Positions 1 through 12,405 of a stretch of 64,000 nt of DNA are shown here, in pieces. Numbering within the stretch: the stretch's first letter is position 1; each line of letters starts with the position of its first letter. Origin of the DNA: Atriophallophorus winterbourni (Eukaryota; Platyhelminthes; Trematoda; Plagiorchiida; Microphallidae); assembly GCA_013407085.1 (NCBI GenBank), contig JACCGJ010004959.1, forward strand, positions 1 through 64,000, read 5' to 3'. A program made the translations under genes and the position numbers. Under the pieces are notes generated by a model that was not told where the DNA came from, did not search any database, and saw only the letters and a program-made list of their open reading frames with translations.

Positions 1-2830
1 ATGAAATATGTCCTTCTGCTCGCATTCCACGCAATCAAGCTTCGCTAACAAATTACAAGTTCCAAAAAAACCCACTAATATTTCAACTGTACACATTGGC
101 ACACGAAGCACGTGTAGTCATATTCATAGGATATTACGATTCTTGCAATATCTACGTATCTTGTTTGTTGAATTTGAATTATCGCGAAACAAAACTAAGA
201 GAATGGGACATGTTTTATACGAAACTTGAAAATTTAAATGAATATGATATATTTAAACTTTTGTCGCTTGTCTTTAAAAATATGTTCTCATTTAACATGT
301 CACGAAATATACCCGAAATATGTCAAAATTATGTTTAATCGGAAAAACTAAAAACGGAATGTAAATAAATTGATCATTAGGCCTTTGGGTAATCGATCAA
401 CCGGGTTCCTTTCAACGGTTTTAATAAATATAGAATTATAGAGGGACCACTGGTCAATCACTCAAGACGATTGTGAAAAACCAATGCATAGTGTTGCTTT
501 GATCTCACGTTCACATACACAAGACAGCCAGTTACTGCTTGATTGCCCTTAACATGTGGACACAGTGAGTTTAGGTTAACTAAGTTGTGAAGCATTGGAA
601 ATGTGGTAAACAAAAATAGTATTTTCAGCCAGTGTTAAATTTAGTTCGCACAACTAACTGCGTTGTTCACACACACAAAATTAAACAGATTTTCCTAACC
701 GAGTTCCGTGTGTTGATACACGATAAATGATTTACAATGTACAATACCAATCACGTCCACATTGCATGCGATTCCCAAATTTTACCGATGTGGAGTCGAT
801 TGGATTTGGTTCAGTGAGTTTAGAGATAATGTTAAATTGGTGAAAAAAGGTTAGAAATCAAAGCCAAGGTTAAATATAATTCTTGAAGCGAATCACATTA
901 TTTAATTGGGACATCATACAGGTGTTGCTATCCAATATCTCCGTACGTTCAAAAGCAATTAGTGTATCGCTTCTCTAGTGAGTTTAAAGAATGGAAATAT
1001 GATAGAAAAAATTGTTTCATGACTGGTAGAACCGATGCTTTTCATCCGTTCTTCACGCAGAATATATTATTCTTTTTCCATATGGATCGAAACATTTTGC
1101 CCTCTCATAATATTTGGAAATTGTGATAAAAGGATACATGAAATGTAATATTCACTCCTCTACACTAAAACGACTCACGTTTTATTATTTCCAAATAATC
1201 CCCGCTTTCGAAGGTTTGTGCTGGATCAAGCATCAACAAAATTGATAATTGTGTGGTTGAAGGGGTAAATACTGTGCAATATTCCCCAGAGGCCGTGTTT
1301 ATTTTATACTCAGGAGCCCCGTCACTAGCGCATGGATAATCAGTGTATATGTAAACCGACTTCCCGCTGGAAAGTATCTGTTTGAAAAAATATTACGGTT
1401 TAAAATCAAGTCTAATCACGATTTCCGAATGAATTTCAGATGACTGAAGATTCTCATTTTTGTGAGTAAACAAGATAAATAGAGCGAACGATATTCTTTT
1501 TGGTATAGCACATCAAGCTCTACAATACACGCATGAGAACAGTGAAACGTACACAGTGAATGTGATCGAAAACGAGCATTAGGTGGATATCAATGTCACA
1601 CGATATTGATTAAACTGGTCTGGTCGATGTTGGCCATGGTAATTGGAGATGACGAACCAATCGCCATTGAACGCATAAAATTGGGTTTAACTATATCGAT
1701 GTCTATTGCCTCGGCAACCTCAGAATACCCCAGATAAGTCTTCTTGACACGTTGAGGGTAACCATGCAAACCACAGAGAACGCATACTCAGGCTCTTACT
1801 CGGTGGCCCGTGTCGACCAATTGAACTATTCAACGTTCTGAAACTATTTTCGTGCATATAAATTGGGTGATGTCCTGTTTCCGCATCGATCGGCCAATGT
1901 ATCCCGCACCATACGAGCAAGTTAATTGGTAATAAAAGAGTTTGCCTCTCTTCAAGCAGCTATCTAATCACCTGTTTGTTGTTGAGAAGTATTTGTATTT
2001 TGACACAGGTAAAGCTACTTTATACTATTTGTTTTGGCTTTTGAGTTAGAGATTCGTACTTGAATTGAAGTAGATGATAAAAGGTTTCTTTGGTACTCAT
2101 GTTACTCGCAAATTTATAGGCGTTGCGCGCAAGGGTCTCTCGCTGATGTGTGTGAGCTAAACAGATTTTAAAACAGCGGATGTAAATATAACTATTTATT
2201 GTACTTTCATACCACTTGGAAGGTATAGATGGCAACAAAGAGTGTTCTAAACTTAATCAGGTAGATAGACCAAACTTGCTAGATCCAGATCTCTGATTTT
2301 GTATACTCCAATGAGTAAACAATTTTGGTTTTAACTCGACCTATGAGGTTGTTTTAGTCTTCCGGGTTAAAAGTCGAGCAACTTTCAAAGTCAAGTTACA
2401 CCGGCTTCTATAGAGTACTTCGGTTTAGCTAAAATTCCGATCATGCATATTGATATCATACACGTTGTCGGTGATACTAAAAATCGATTAGTCCTAAAAA
2501 TCCCCCGGTATGGTTTTGGAGTTTGGCATACTACGATTAATATACAGCCGTGTCCATTTGAATGACATGTGCGCTAACACTATGCTTCGATACAGAAACA
2601 TCCTAATAAAGTTGATTTTCATGCTAAAGAAATTGTTTAAAATGATAAAATCAGAATTATTAATGACCTAAGCCAAATGCCCGTACACCCAAAATCGAAA
2701 ATTTGCATTATTTATAAGAAATCGTGGAATAGCTATTAACGGCTTAATCCACATATACCAGGTCATCATTCGGGCACTACAATTACTCAGAAAAGTTCAA
2801 TATTGAAAAAAACTTGCTGTTACGTTTATA
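1..2830. other. Unassigned AT-rich sequence
   Basis: No recognisable gene or element. An open frame on the plus strand (96-338, containing KLREWDMFYTKLENLNEYD) has protein-like composition but no convincing splice sites. The short minus-strand frame at 1720-1920 has no recognisable family. Both are left unassigned. Confidence 0.4.
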
Positions 2831-2837
2831 ACTTTTG

Positions 2838-2912
2838 TTTTCCTCCTCCGGTCGATGTCGACCATAGAATCACCTCACAAGAGCATGTCGATTTCATGTT
2901 TCCCAAGTTTTC
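2838..2912 (-). mobile_element. RTE-like 3' end relic
   Basis: Read on the minus strand, this is the last ~75 bp of the RTE-like family seen at 10.6, 34 and 58-62 kb: the segment after the zinc-finger codons leading to CATGGTCGACATCGACCGGAGG. Only the extreme 3' end is present, as expected for a 5'-truncated insertion. Confidence 0.55.
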
Positions 2913-2959
2913 AAACAACTAATTTGCCCAATTTTGGAAAATATATCCCCGAATTCTAA

Positions 2960-3620
2960 CTTCGTTTACATTTTCACCACTGTTTCAAGTCTCACTAAAC
3001 TGAGCATAGTGTCTCCACTTGATGACGACAAACAGCTAGAAACGAATTGTGGAGGACAAGTGCTGGGGATGTGAGCAACACAATACTTCCGTCATTTTGA
3101 GAACCTTGATCGTTTGACAAAGGATCACACTGTGAATCTATAATTTAACTTTTTAGTCCATCTTACAAACCCTATTTATAAGTGGTATTCAAGTATAACT
3201 TTGTTTACCACTACACAAATGTTTGAAGGCTAACTGAACCCAATATTACTGTCTTAACATGATGACGGCAAACAGCCAGTAACCGGTAGTGGATTGTAAT
3301 TTCGAGGGATGTGAGCAAAACAACACTTCGGTCATCCATAAGCGCCTTGAGTGCTTGACCACGTATCATTATGTGATTCTGTGTTTGAACATCGTGGTTC
3401 GTTGTACGAACCCAATGCAACAGTGGCATTAAATTATAACTTTGTTTACCACTCATCCATTTGTTCAAGGCTCACATAACCCAATCTTAATTTTTTCGCC
3501 GGATGAAGAGAAACAGCCAGAAGCTGGATGTGGTGTGTATTAGTGTGTTTAATGTGAGCCACACTATGCTTTGATATCTCACAACCTCTACAAATGCACA
3601 ACACCTTCTACAAAATATAT
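2960..3620 (+). repeat. Tandem hammerhead repeat array, family B (three units)
   Basis: Three diverged head-to-tail units with a period near 240 bp. Each carries a block that aligns with a type I hammerhead ribozyme: stem I (CTCCAC with GTGGAG), core CTGATGA, stem II (GGC with GCC, loop AAACA), GAAA, a 3-bp stem III (ACC with GGT) and a GUA-type cleavage triplet. Unit 1 (3013-3054) keeps all six stem I pairs but has core base C3 changed to T. Unit 2 (3253-3294) has C3 to A and A13 to T. Unit 3 (about 3495-3535) is more degraded. All three are probably inactive. Shared flanks include TTTACCACT...TTCAAGTCTCACT upstream and GGGATGTGAGCAACACAATACTTCGGTCAT-like sequence downstream. Confidence 0.65.
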
Positions 3621-4190
3621 AGCGGAAAGAGATCAACTTCATCAAACGTTTGAAATATACATTATTCTTTATTGAACTATTTTAAAATCTTAGCTTTACA
3701 AATGTGCAAAAATATTCACTATCAACTTTTTAATATCTTTCAATATATTCAATCAAGAAAATATGTTATATGGATCCTGACATTTCAGCCTAACAGTGCA
3801 TGCAATCCACTCAAGTCTGCCTATTGGTCTACAATGGATTCTTTTCGCTCTGTGACTGTTCCAGATTGCACAGTAAAAAGATTTTACAATTAATTTATTT
3901 AAAAAACATTTATTGGTGCTAAGCCAGGTCAAATGAGTTTACTTATTCAATGAAACCCTTAAATTCATATCTTGTGTGAAATCCAGAAAAAGAAGGATTA
4001 AATTATAAAATATAAAATTTATTACCACAATATGATACAAATAATACAATTAAACTTCATACATTTCTTTAACACTTTGCAAAATAAACACTTGCATTAT
4101 ATTGATTATTCTATGTAAATATTCTTTTGTTAGGCAATAAACCAAGTGCTTTGTCAATCTTCTAAAAATATTAAATTGCAATAATACTTA
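3621..4190. other. Unassigned AT-rich spacer
   Basis: No gene recognised. The 73-codon frame at 3672-3893 has no family resemblance and no splice context. Confidence 0.4.
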
Positions 4191-4194
4191 TTTC

Positions 4195-4250
4195 CATGCA
4201 GCTCCATCACACACACAACACGAACGGTTTCTTGCTGTTTGAACTTATAT
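4195..4250 (-). repeat. Hammerhead repeat fragment, family A
   Basis: The minus strand reads AAACAGCAAGAAACCGTTCGTG followed by TGTGTGATGGAGCTGCATG, which matches the second half of the family A hammerhead (stem II 3' strand, GAAAC, stem III, cleavage site) and its downstream flank. The first half of the core is missing. Confidence 0.5.
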
Positions 4251-4329
4251 TACAATTCGTTTCTAAATTATCTGAATTTGAATATTTACGAAAACTCGAT
4301 TTCTGTACCACACAAATGTAGCTACAACA

Positions 4330-6550
4330 ACCAGATTGTTATTCGGAGTAGAACGAAGAAATGGTTAGCTGTTAAGCGAGAGTCTTGGGTGACTCATAAG
4401 AAGTTTGATACGGAAGCAACTTGGAAGCGATTCTGTAAGATACGGAATCAAGTCACGACTTTTGTAAGAGACGATCGCATGCAATTTCAATGGAACTTGC
4501 TTAAGAGAATGGAGAAGAATCCCAAGCTTCTCTACAAGATGGTCAATGAACCAAACCAGGTGTTTTTTCTGTACCAACACCTAATGGATTGAACCACACT
4601 GCCCAAGATACCGCAGATGCTTTAGCAACGTTTTACTCATTTGTCTTCAATCCCAAGCGTTGTATCCCATATCAAGTTTAACCAAATTCGCCACATTTCG
4701 AATTACTGAGTGAAATGACTATCAACGAATACATGGTTTGGCGGGAAATTTGTCAACTAAACGAAAAGAAGTCGCCAGGCGCAGACAAAATTACCCCCGC
4801 CATACTTCGCAGGTGTCGCGTTGCTTTGACTGCTCCTATCACTCGCATATTCAATCTCAACTTAAATGAAGGAAAAAATACCACGGCAATGAAAAGTTGG
4901 GATAATAACTCCCATTCATAAAGGCGGTAGCCGTTCAGACACAGCAAACTATAGACCGGTAACGTTACTTCCGGTGATCTCTAAATTAATTCAAGGTAAT
5001 TCAAGGTTTTTATTGGTCTAAAGAGCAACAAGCTTAACAACAACCATAGGATGGAAAAATTGAAATTTAAGTGTATAAACAATATAAAAACATAGAATAA
5101 ACAGTATATAAGTGTTCTGGAAACGAATAATGCAATGAAAATTCGTCTAATTTCGTTTTAAAGTCATGCAAGTTAGTGGCGTGAGCAACGGTTGAACGCA
5201 TTGTGACTGCGCGCATAAGAGAACATTTTGAAAACCAAAACATTTGGACCGCAGCACAACACGGTTTTCGAAGAGATCGTTGCTGCTTTTCTAACCTTCT
5301 TACAACGTTCGAGGATAAGACCAAGGCACTTGACGAACGTGAAGCTGTACATGCTTGCTACATCGATATTTCCAAAGCTTTCGATACAGTCAACCATGAC
5401 ATCTTAATCAAAAAGCTCGAGTCTTATGGAATAACGGGAATATTGCTAAATTGGATAAGGGACTATCTTACTGATAGACACGTGTAAGTTCGCGTTGGCA
5501 GCACCCCATCTAGAAAAATAGACGTCACGAGTGGAGTTCGGCAAGGCTCGGTGCTTGGACCTCTTCTATTCTTGGTGTATATGAATGATATAGTAGAGAA
5601 TATTGGATGCAACTTGATACTATTTGCCGATTATATTAAAATATGGAAACGTGTCAGGTCTGTTAATGTCTGTATGGCATTACAATGGGATCTAAGCATC
5701 TTATTTCGTTGGTCCCAGTTAAATAAGTTACAATTCAACCCTGCGAAATGTAAAATGCTGCAGCTTGGAAAATCTCTGCACCACACGTATCAGCTTGGCA
5801 CGCAAGATCTCGTCTGGACCACAGCAGAAAAAGATCTTGGTATCTGGGTTTCGATTAACCTTAAGCCTGGACATCATTGCGGGATGGTGTACAATAAAGC
5901 TTGCCGTATCTTGAGTCTTCTCCAAAGAATATTCCGGATTTTTACGCCCGAAACCCTACCCCGGGTAATTAACACGTCCTGTTGTGGAATATTCCATCCA
6001 AGCCTGGACACCATGTCTGAGGAAGGATATCGAACTACTCGACAGGATTTATCGTCGTGCTACAAAGTTGGTCTCCCGGTACAGAAATTTGCCGTTCACA
6101 GATCCAATGGTAAAAATGAACCTACACGATTTTACCCAACGGCGGATACGTAGTGACCTTATGTTGACCTTCAAAATCCTGCATTCTGTAAACCATCTCC
6201 TTAAACACTTGATAAAGCCCAATGACCTTACACGAACACGTACACATTCAAAGGCTTTAAGCATTCCGCATTCTCGATTGGATATTCGTCGTAATTTTTT
6301 CTCCGTAAGAATTTGTTTCACTTGGAACTATTTGCCTGAAAAAATCACACGATCAGAATCTGTTGAGGTTTTCGCTCCCAAACTCGATGAGTTTATGACG
6401 AACCATGCGGTTTGCGAGTGTCCCTAATGATTTTTGAGATAATTTATATTTTTTATATATTTTTTATATGTTCCATATACCTGTCATCCTATGGTTATTG
6501 TTAAGCTTAATGCTTTTACTACCATACAATTTTCTGAGTTCTGAGTTCTG
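4330..6550 (+). mobile_element. CR1-like non-LTR retrotransposon, RT region, degenerate
   Basis: Broken reading frames encode a CR1-type reverse transcriptase in order: linker (WLAVKRESWVTHKKFDTEATW), KSPGADKITPAIL, QHGFRRDRCCFSNLL, YIDISKAFDTVNHDIL, GVRQGSVLGPLLFLVYMNDI, FADYIKIW, then the C-terminal region (AWTPCLRKDIELLDRIYRRA, WNYLPEKI) and a stop at 6427. The catalytic FADD box reads FADY, so the second aspartate is lost. There are several frameshifts and stops, so it is inactive. The 3' end (6428-6550) finishes in short TTCTGAG repeats, in place of a poly(A) tail. The endonuclease part is missing. A reversed CR1 3' end is nested at 4996-5190. Confidence 0.85.
4996..5190 (-). mobile_element. 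CR1-like 3' end nested inside the RT of another CR1
   Basis: On the minus strand this encodes a CR1 C-terminus (HATNLHDFKTKLDEFSLHY, then stop), the conserved 3' UTR words CATCCTATGGTTGTTGTTAAGC, and a TTGAATTACC repeat tail. Removing it rejoins the host RT reading frame exactly: ISKLIQ on the left continues as VERIVTARIREHFE on the right. It is therefore a 5'-truncated insertion younger than the host copy. Confidence 0.8.
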
Positions 6551-7015
6551 AGGCACTGTACGATCAGGATCCGCATGCGGTTGAAACAGTGGAAGAATTG
6601 TAAACAAGTTGCGATTGTGTGACAATGTTGGGTAAGGCTGGTACGACGAACCTGTTCAATCACATGTGTCCAAACACATGTATAATATGGTTAAACCCAT
6701 AGACATGAACCAAAATGCTTATTTGCATGCATCTCCCTCACACAGCTCACGACCGGTTTCGGGTTGTTTGCACTCATCAGGTATGGACTATACGATTGGG
6801 ATGAACTTGCGCTTGAAACAGTGGAGAAACAATGAGAAAGATTTTCGCTTGCATTCTACTGTTGGATAAAGTTGGAACGAACCACCTGTTTAATCACATG
6901 TGTCCATACACATGTAGATGGGTTTGAAACCAATTATCATGGACTAAATTTCTCTTTTGCATGCACGAAACCCACGGCATTGGTTTGACGAAACATTGAA
7001 AAGCGCAGTGTTTCG
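6551..7015 (-). repeat. Hammerhead repeats, family A (about two tandem units)
   Basis: The minus strand holds a hammerhead core at 6741-6786 with intact CTGATGA and GAAAC, stem III ACC/GGT and cleavage triplet GTC. Stem II (GTGC opposite ACCC) and distal stem I have lost pairs. A second, more decayed unit lies about 220 bp away near 6960-7000 (GTGGGTTTCGTGCATGCAAAAG). Shared flanks include ATGCATGCAAAT, the ACATGTGATTGAACAGG word and CCACTGTTTCAAGCGCATGC. Confidence 0.6.
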
Positions 7016-8011
7016 GCAGGGCCGTGTAATTCGGAGATGCTTCATATTTAGATCAAAACATATGTCGATTCCCGTTCGATAAATTCATTACTCTGAATGC
7101 TTACCCTATTTGACACAACGTTCACGGCTATTTGACTTTTGTTCGCCAAATGTTGTACAAAGATATAATTGAAGCAGTGCCGATTGATAGTTGTCAGCAA
7201 ATGTTCGGTTTCGTTTGCCGGAAAAACTTTACCACAATCATCTGAAAAAGCAAGATCTCATAATTTGTGTTAAAGTGGATCAAGAAAATTTCACGTATAT
7301 ATTTTACTCGTTACCATATGTATCGTAATATGGTATCTTCTATTATCACATGAAATCAGCTTAACATTTCCGCGTTATCAGCCTGCAAACGTTGCAATTT
7401 TATCTTACAGAAGATTTAATGGATTTTGTTCGTTTGCTCACTGCCTGACAGAATTTCTTCGCTCAAGCATTTACCAACAAACGATGACTGATTTGATCTT
7501 ATTTACATTGCGAAGTTAAATTTCCTAAATATCGAAGATTTTTTCCCAAACACTCCAGTGTAGCTCACTCAATTCGATGATTTTTTCGTAACGTTTCATT
7601 GGCTCGTTCCAGATCGACTCGATCAATTAGTATCAGGTAACATCGTGTTGTAAGTGGGAGAATTGTTAATACTAAGATAAATTTATTTCCTATACTTGTT
7701 TATCAATCTCAGTTTTGTGTTTTATCATCAATCGATTATAGACCTGAAATCGAAATGCTATGAGCAATTGATAATCACGTAAACTGTTTTTCTTACTCCA
7801 CAATATTTTTCATTTGGACATATATAATCACTTTAATACAGCAGTACGCATAGAAAAACGAAGTTATTTATTTTGCTTCACAGGTTAATGTGAATTCTGC
7901 TTCTCTATCAAGAGGAAACATTGCAAAACGTCATTAAAATTCAAGTGTAGAAAATTACCTGTCCCACGGTCATTATCCGTCGTCACTAGAAATTAAAGCA
8001 AATTCAAAAAT

Positions 8012-8061
<50 letters not shown>

Positions 8062-8250
8062 TCGTCAAGAGGTAATTGTCTTTCCTTTAATCTTTTAGGT
8101 GATGCACTCAGTTAGTTGAATATTTTTGAAGCAAATTTCAAATGGATTTTTAAGTTATACAACGCAACACTACACATTCCGCAGTCTCGTATGGGCTGTC
8201 ATCGACATTTCAATGAAAGATCAATAATGAAACGGAAGATGCAATCAGTG
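7016..8250. other. Unassigned AT-rich spacer with TA microsatellite
   Basis: No gene recognised. A (TA)n run of about 40 bp lies at 8016-8056. Confidence 0.5.
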
Positions 8251-8254
8251 TTCT

Positions 8255-8945
8255 GATGTATACAAAATGTCCTACCAAAGCTCAGGATTGCTCAGAAGGA
8301 TCTTTGGTCGTTTTTCAAAGCAGATACTCCCACGCATAATTAACACCTATATCAGACCAACAATGGTGTATGCTGTTCAAGCATGGTCCCCATGGTTACA
8401 AAAGGACATGACCTTGCTGCAACGGATATATCACTCCGCTACAAAACTGGTGACCGGGCTATACAACAGGTCATACGAGGAGCGGATTGCAACTCTAAAC
8501 CTCGTTGTCTTTTCGTACCGTCGTCTCAGGGATGACTTGATCCTGCAGTTCAACATTCTGCTGACAGTGGATCACCCACTTGAACACCTGTTTCATCGGT
8601 AAGAAGCACGTGGTAGCAGATCGCAGGGCTACAAGTTAATTATTCCACACTCCAGATCAAATTGTCGAAGGTTTTTCTTTGCTGTCAGAGTTTATTTTAT
8701 ATGGAACTCCCTGCCCTCACATATAATTTGCGCAATAACCCTGAACATGTTCAAGGCAGAACTTGACAAGTATATGTTGACCAAATCCAACCTTGCACCT
8801 GAATACACGCGCTGACTTTCCATATGGATAAAACGTTTGTTTTGTTTTTATGCATTCCCTATATTTTTAATCTGTGGTTACTGTAAAGTTTTTGCTTTTT
8901 GGACCATTAAAACTTTCAATTACTTTGAATTACTTTGAATTTATT
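8255..8945 (+). mobile_element. CR1-like element, 5'-truncated 3' end
   Basis: This encodes the post-RT C-terminal region of a CR1-like protein: LLRRIFGRFSKQILPRIINT, YIRPTMVYAVQAWSPWLQKD, LLQRIYHSATKLVTGL, then after one in-frame stop FFFAVRVYFIWNSLPSHI and MFKAELDKYMLTKSN, with a stop near 8813. The 3' UTR ends in a TTTGAATTAC repeat tail (about 8920-8945), the same kind of tail as in the nested copy at 5 kb. One internal stop (8600) separates the two frames. Only the last ~690 bp survives. Confidence 0.8.
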
Positions 8946-10595
8946 TATTGCAATTATCAATAGTTAAAATCTTTGAAAGTAATGATTGACAAAGTTGGAA
9001 TTGCATATTCATTCAAACGTATCGTTAAATGAATTCTAATTCTCAAAATGTTTCCCAGCTTGATGCAATGTAAGCATATCTTCATTCAATAAATTTTCCT
9101 TAAACTCCACGATGCTCGAATGCGTTTGTCTCCATTGAGAGGACAGATTATTCCTTAAACAACTGTTATGTTTCGTGCTGCGTATGAGAATAAAGTGTAT
9201 ACAAATAAATACGTAACTAACACTACAAGCAAATCGTTATAGTGAAATGTTTGATTGCTTTATTATTTTGTTGCTTATAAAATTTATACTTTTAGTCCTC
9301 TACCAACGCCATATCGAGGTAATTTCTTGATATGTTCACTCACTAAACACTAACATCACAATGAATGGATTAATGCATTAGAACAAACAATCAATGAGAT
9401 AAGTCATTATTCAAGATCAACTTCTTGGTTCAGCGATTTTACATTGTAGTTATCAAAGCTCAAATTCGTATACAGGTTTAATCTGCAGCGTCTTTTGTAG
9501 ACTCGTTCATCGCCTATTGTAATTTGCTAAATGCTAGCATATATATGTTATTCTTCAGAAAAATAGTGTGAATAGAATAGTGTGTTAGATTTATGATCAA
9601 ATTCGGTGAATAGCGAAAATTCATATTAAATTATATCAGAATTCGAAAGAAATTTCACGAACAAATTGCAACTTACATGCGTTAACATCACCCGTATCTG
9701 TAAAAAGTTAACGTTTGTTTTGAAAATGCATAGGTTTTGCATAATAGCAGCAAGCATTTAACGAAATAATAACAAAAGTGGAGGGTTGAATTTGTTGTCA
9801 ACAACTAAAATATGTTCATAGAAAACACTTAAAATAGTTTTTGTTAATTTAACATAACATCATCCAAAATAAGACAAAATAACTTCAAAGGTGTGACTGA
9901 CTTTAGTACACATTATGCATCCCAGATGATAACATTTTATCCCGTGCACACATTCCGTAACCTAGATTACTCAGTCGATAAGTTGTCTATAAAGGAAAGG
10001 TATAATGTCTAATTTACGTGAATTATTATTGATTATTATGTGCTCCTCCTCCTAGATTAGAATCTATTCGCATGTACATTTCCAGCGTCCATTTAAGAAA
10101 CATCACCTCGATATTGTCGACTTTTTAATATTCGCAATTCCTTTTTCGACTTTGCAATAAGAATTATAATAAAAGAACACTCTAAATTTCCGAAGGCCAT
10201 TTGATTTTCTTCCGAATTGCAATAACTTGAAGTAGTGATAGAAAAATGTTATTGTCGTAGTCTCAATTATCCTAGATGTGAATTTGAGTAATTTTTATGT
10301 TTTTTCTCAGGTAACATGAATGTTTCGGTCATTTCATTTTGCAATATGGTAATATGTTTTGAGTAATTTCAGCGTTTATATTAAAAACGGAACCATCAAT
10401 ATTTTGGGTGACTGCATTTTCTACCATGATTAGTCTGTATAAATAATATGTATACTGTTCAACTAAATAATTACAAGGTTAGTTGAAAATATGTTTCGTT
10501 GTATTGAGAGAAAAACCGATCCTACCAATTATCTTGGGTGCAAACACCTAAAATGCGACTTGTGCATGCCATCTCATTCACACGGAATACATCGG
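8946..10595. other. Unassigned AT-rich spacer
   Basis: I see no gene, repeat or recognisable element here. Confidence 0.45.
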
Positions 10596-10599
10596 AAAA

Positions 10600-10950
10600 C
10601 GGAAGGTAAATCAAGCGACCATTGGGAAGACCGCACTTGCGGTACAAAGATGTTTGCAAAAGAGATATGAAAGCTCTTGGCATTGACCCCGCGAGCTGGT
10701 AAGAACTTGCTCTTGCCTGCTCACTTTGGAGGAGCAGATAGAGCTCTTGGCTGCTGAACGCAGATCACGCAGCCGGCGTGTAACTGACGCCCTGCAACAG
10801 AGTTCTGACTATCGTTGCCAGCGCTGCGGGAGAGATTGTTCCTCCCGAATTGGACTGTTTAGTCATTCAAAAAGCTGTAAAACATGAAATTCATGTACAT
10901 CCATGGTCGACATGGACCGACGGAGGCCAACAACAACAACAAATCAAGTC
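10600..10950 (+). mobile_element. RTE-like element 3' end with C2HC zinc finger
   Basis: The frames read YKDVCKRDMKALGIDPAS, then LLAAERRSRSRRV and finally YRCQRCGRDCSSRIGLFSHS before a stop. This is the C-terminal end of the RTE-like protein, with a zinc finger of spacing CX2CX12HX3C. After the stop come CATCCATGGTCGAC and a CAA repeat tail (about 10935-10950). Frameshifts break the part before the finger. Confidence 0.75.
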
Positions 10951-11039
10951 TATCGAGTCAAAAACTGGTCTACTGGCCTGTTAATCCTGCTACAACAAAG
11001 CGGTTTACGCTAGCTGCATTATGTGTACAGAATGTGAAA

Positions 11040-11440
11040 TAGTCCTATTACAAGTTGTCTACTCTATTGTGAGTCAGAATCAGTGATTCGAAATTGGGGC
11101 AGACAACACCTGCAGTACAAATATGTTTACGAAAAAATATGAAAGCGCTTGAACTTCACCTCACGAGCTGGTAAGAACTTGTTCATGACCACTCACTTCT
11201 GAGGCACTGTCTATAAGGTGGTCTGCAAGTTTGACAGAACCAGATACAGCGCTTGGCTGCTGAATGCAGATCACGCCGTCAGCACGCATCTGACGCCGAT
11301 GGGCCAAGTACTGCTTATCGGATTGTTTCACCCGAATCGGACTGTCTAGTCAGAGGAAATACTGTGGAACATGACCAATCACGCGCTTATGGGGTACATC
11401 CATGGTTGACATTGACCGAAGAAGGCCAACAAGATTTTTT
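11040..11440 (+). mobile_element. RTE-like element 3' end, more decayed
   Basis: A second copy of the same 3' end, with several substitutions: ALGLLNADHAVSTHLTPMG in one frame, and the finger region has lost cysteines (TAYRIVSPESDCLVRGNTV). It ends in the same CCATGGTTGACATTGACCGA signature. It lies about 100 bp from the previous copy in the same orientation, so these are two insertions or a duplication. Confidence 0.65.
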
Positions 11441-11600
11441 AATTGATTGCTAAATTCGATTGCTACGAACATAACCTCGAATGCATAGAACTCGCATCAA
11501 TTACATTCGATTGAAAAACATTCTTGTTCTGAAGCACATACATATGGTTCAAACAAATTAATTCAATACGCTTAATGTCAGAAAACAAAGACATGCTTAC

Positions 11601-11766
11601 AAGCTGTTACTACTGAAGTAATGTTCATGTGCAGTGAGGTATCGTTCCTCGTTGCGATAGCGCACAATTCTCTGTTGGCGGATAAATGCATCGTGTTCCG
11701 GTCGACAAAACTGGTCGCGAAAAATCTATCTTTCGAGTGATCAAATATCATGACGTCTCCATTCAT
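11601..11766 (-). CDS. Candidate exon 3 of an unidentified minus-strand host gene
   Basis: An open frame (MNGDVMIFDHSKDRFFATSF, then VDRNTMHLSANRELCAIATR) starts directly after the acceptor ttatttcgttgatag in phase 0. That matches the phase 0 donor of the exon at 12131-12273. The most likely 3' end is the donor GTAAGC at 11600; other GT choices are possible. I do not recognise the protein family. The composition is far from the surrounding intronic sequence, which supports a real exon. Confidence 0.45.
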
Positions 11767-12048
11767 CTATCAACGAAATAAATTGGTTTTCATGAGAATG
11801 GATTCAACCAATCATATGGATTTATGCGTAAATCGAAAAAAATAATGAAAATAAAATGGTATGAATTTGTTATGAGTATAGTGATTCCTCAGATGTTTGT
11901 AAAAATGCCGCTGGTTTAGAATAATGGATGATCGATCAAAGCATAATATGTCTACATGAATGCTCGTTAGTGCAACGATTTCAAATATATGGAACATAAC
12001 TGCTGATTAAATGCTATATGCATGTATGATCAAATAATTATTATTCAA

Positions 12049-12049
<1 letters not shown>

Positions 12050-12081
<32 letters not shown>
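12050..12081. repeat. TA microsatellite in intron
   Basis: A (TA)n tract within the 364-bp intron between two candidate exons. Confidence 0.9.
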
Positions 12082-12083
<2 letters not shown>

Positions 12084-12130
12084 CTTTATATAACAAGTAA
12101 ATATATGAAGTAATATATAAAAGGTATCAC

Positions 12131-12273
12131 CTCGTTGTGATAAACATTTAAATCCAGGGGTTTCGATGATTCCATTAACCATCTGTATGCAGACCACGGT
12201 TCATTGTGATCGAATTCGTTTCCCACGGGAATCGAGTAATTATGATTCGCTACAAGAGTTACATCCTGTACAT
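12131..12273 (-). CDS. Candidate exon 2 of an unidentified minus-strand host gene
   Basis: A strong acceptor (gaattttttcatctttccag) opens a frame reading VQDVTLVANHNYSIPVGNEF then DHNEPWSAYRWLMESSKPLD, ending at the donor GAG|GTGATA. The acceptor needs one preceding base; the exon at 12406-12548 supplies exactly one, giving GAT (Asp). The donor is phase 0 and matches the next exon at 11766. Length 143 nt. The family is not recognised. Confidence 0.5.
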
Positions 12274-12405
12274 CTGGAAAGATGAAAAAATTCATTTATT
12301 TTGTAAACATGATTTCATACCATGGGAATTGTATAAGTGATTACAACGCTGTGAAATTTGTCAATGTATAAACGAAGAAGGCAAGCCATATCAATCATTT
12401 GACAC

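Noticed and set aside
4365..4580. Minus-strand frames antisense to CR1 and RTE coding regions
   Set aside because: They mirror the coding strand of recognised retroelements and carry no independent signals.
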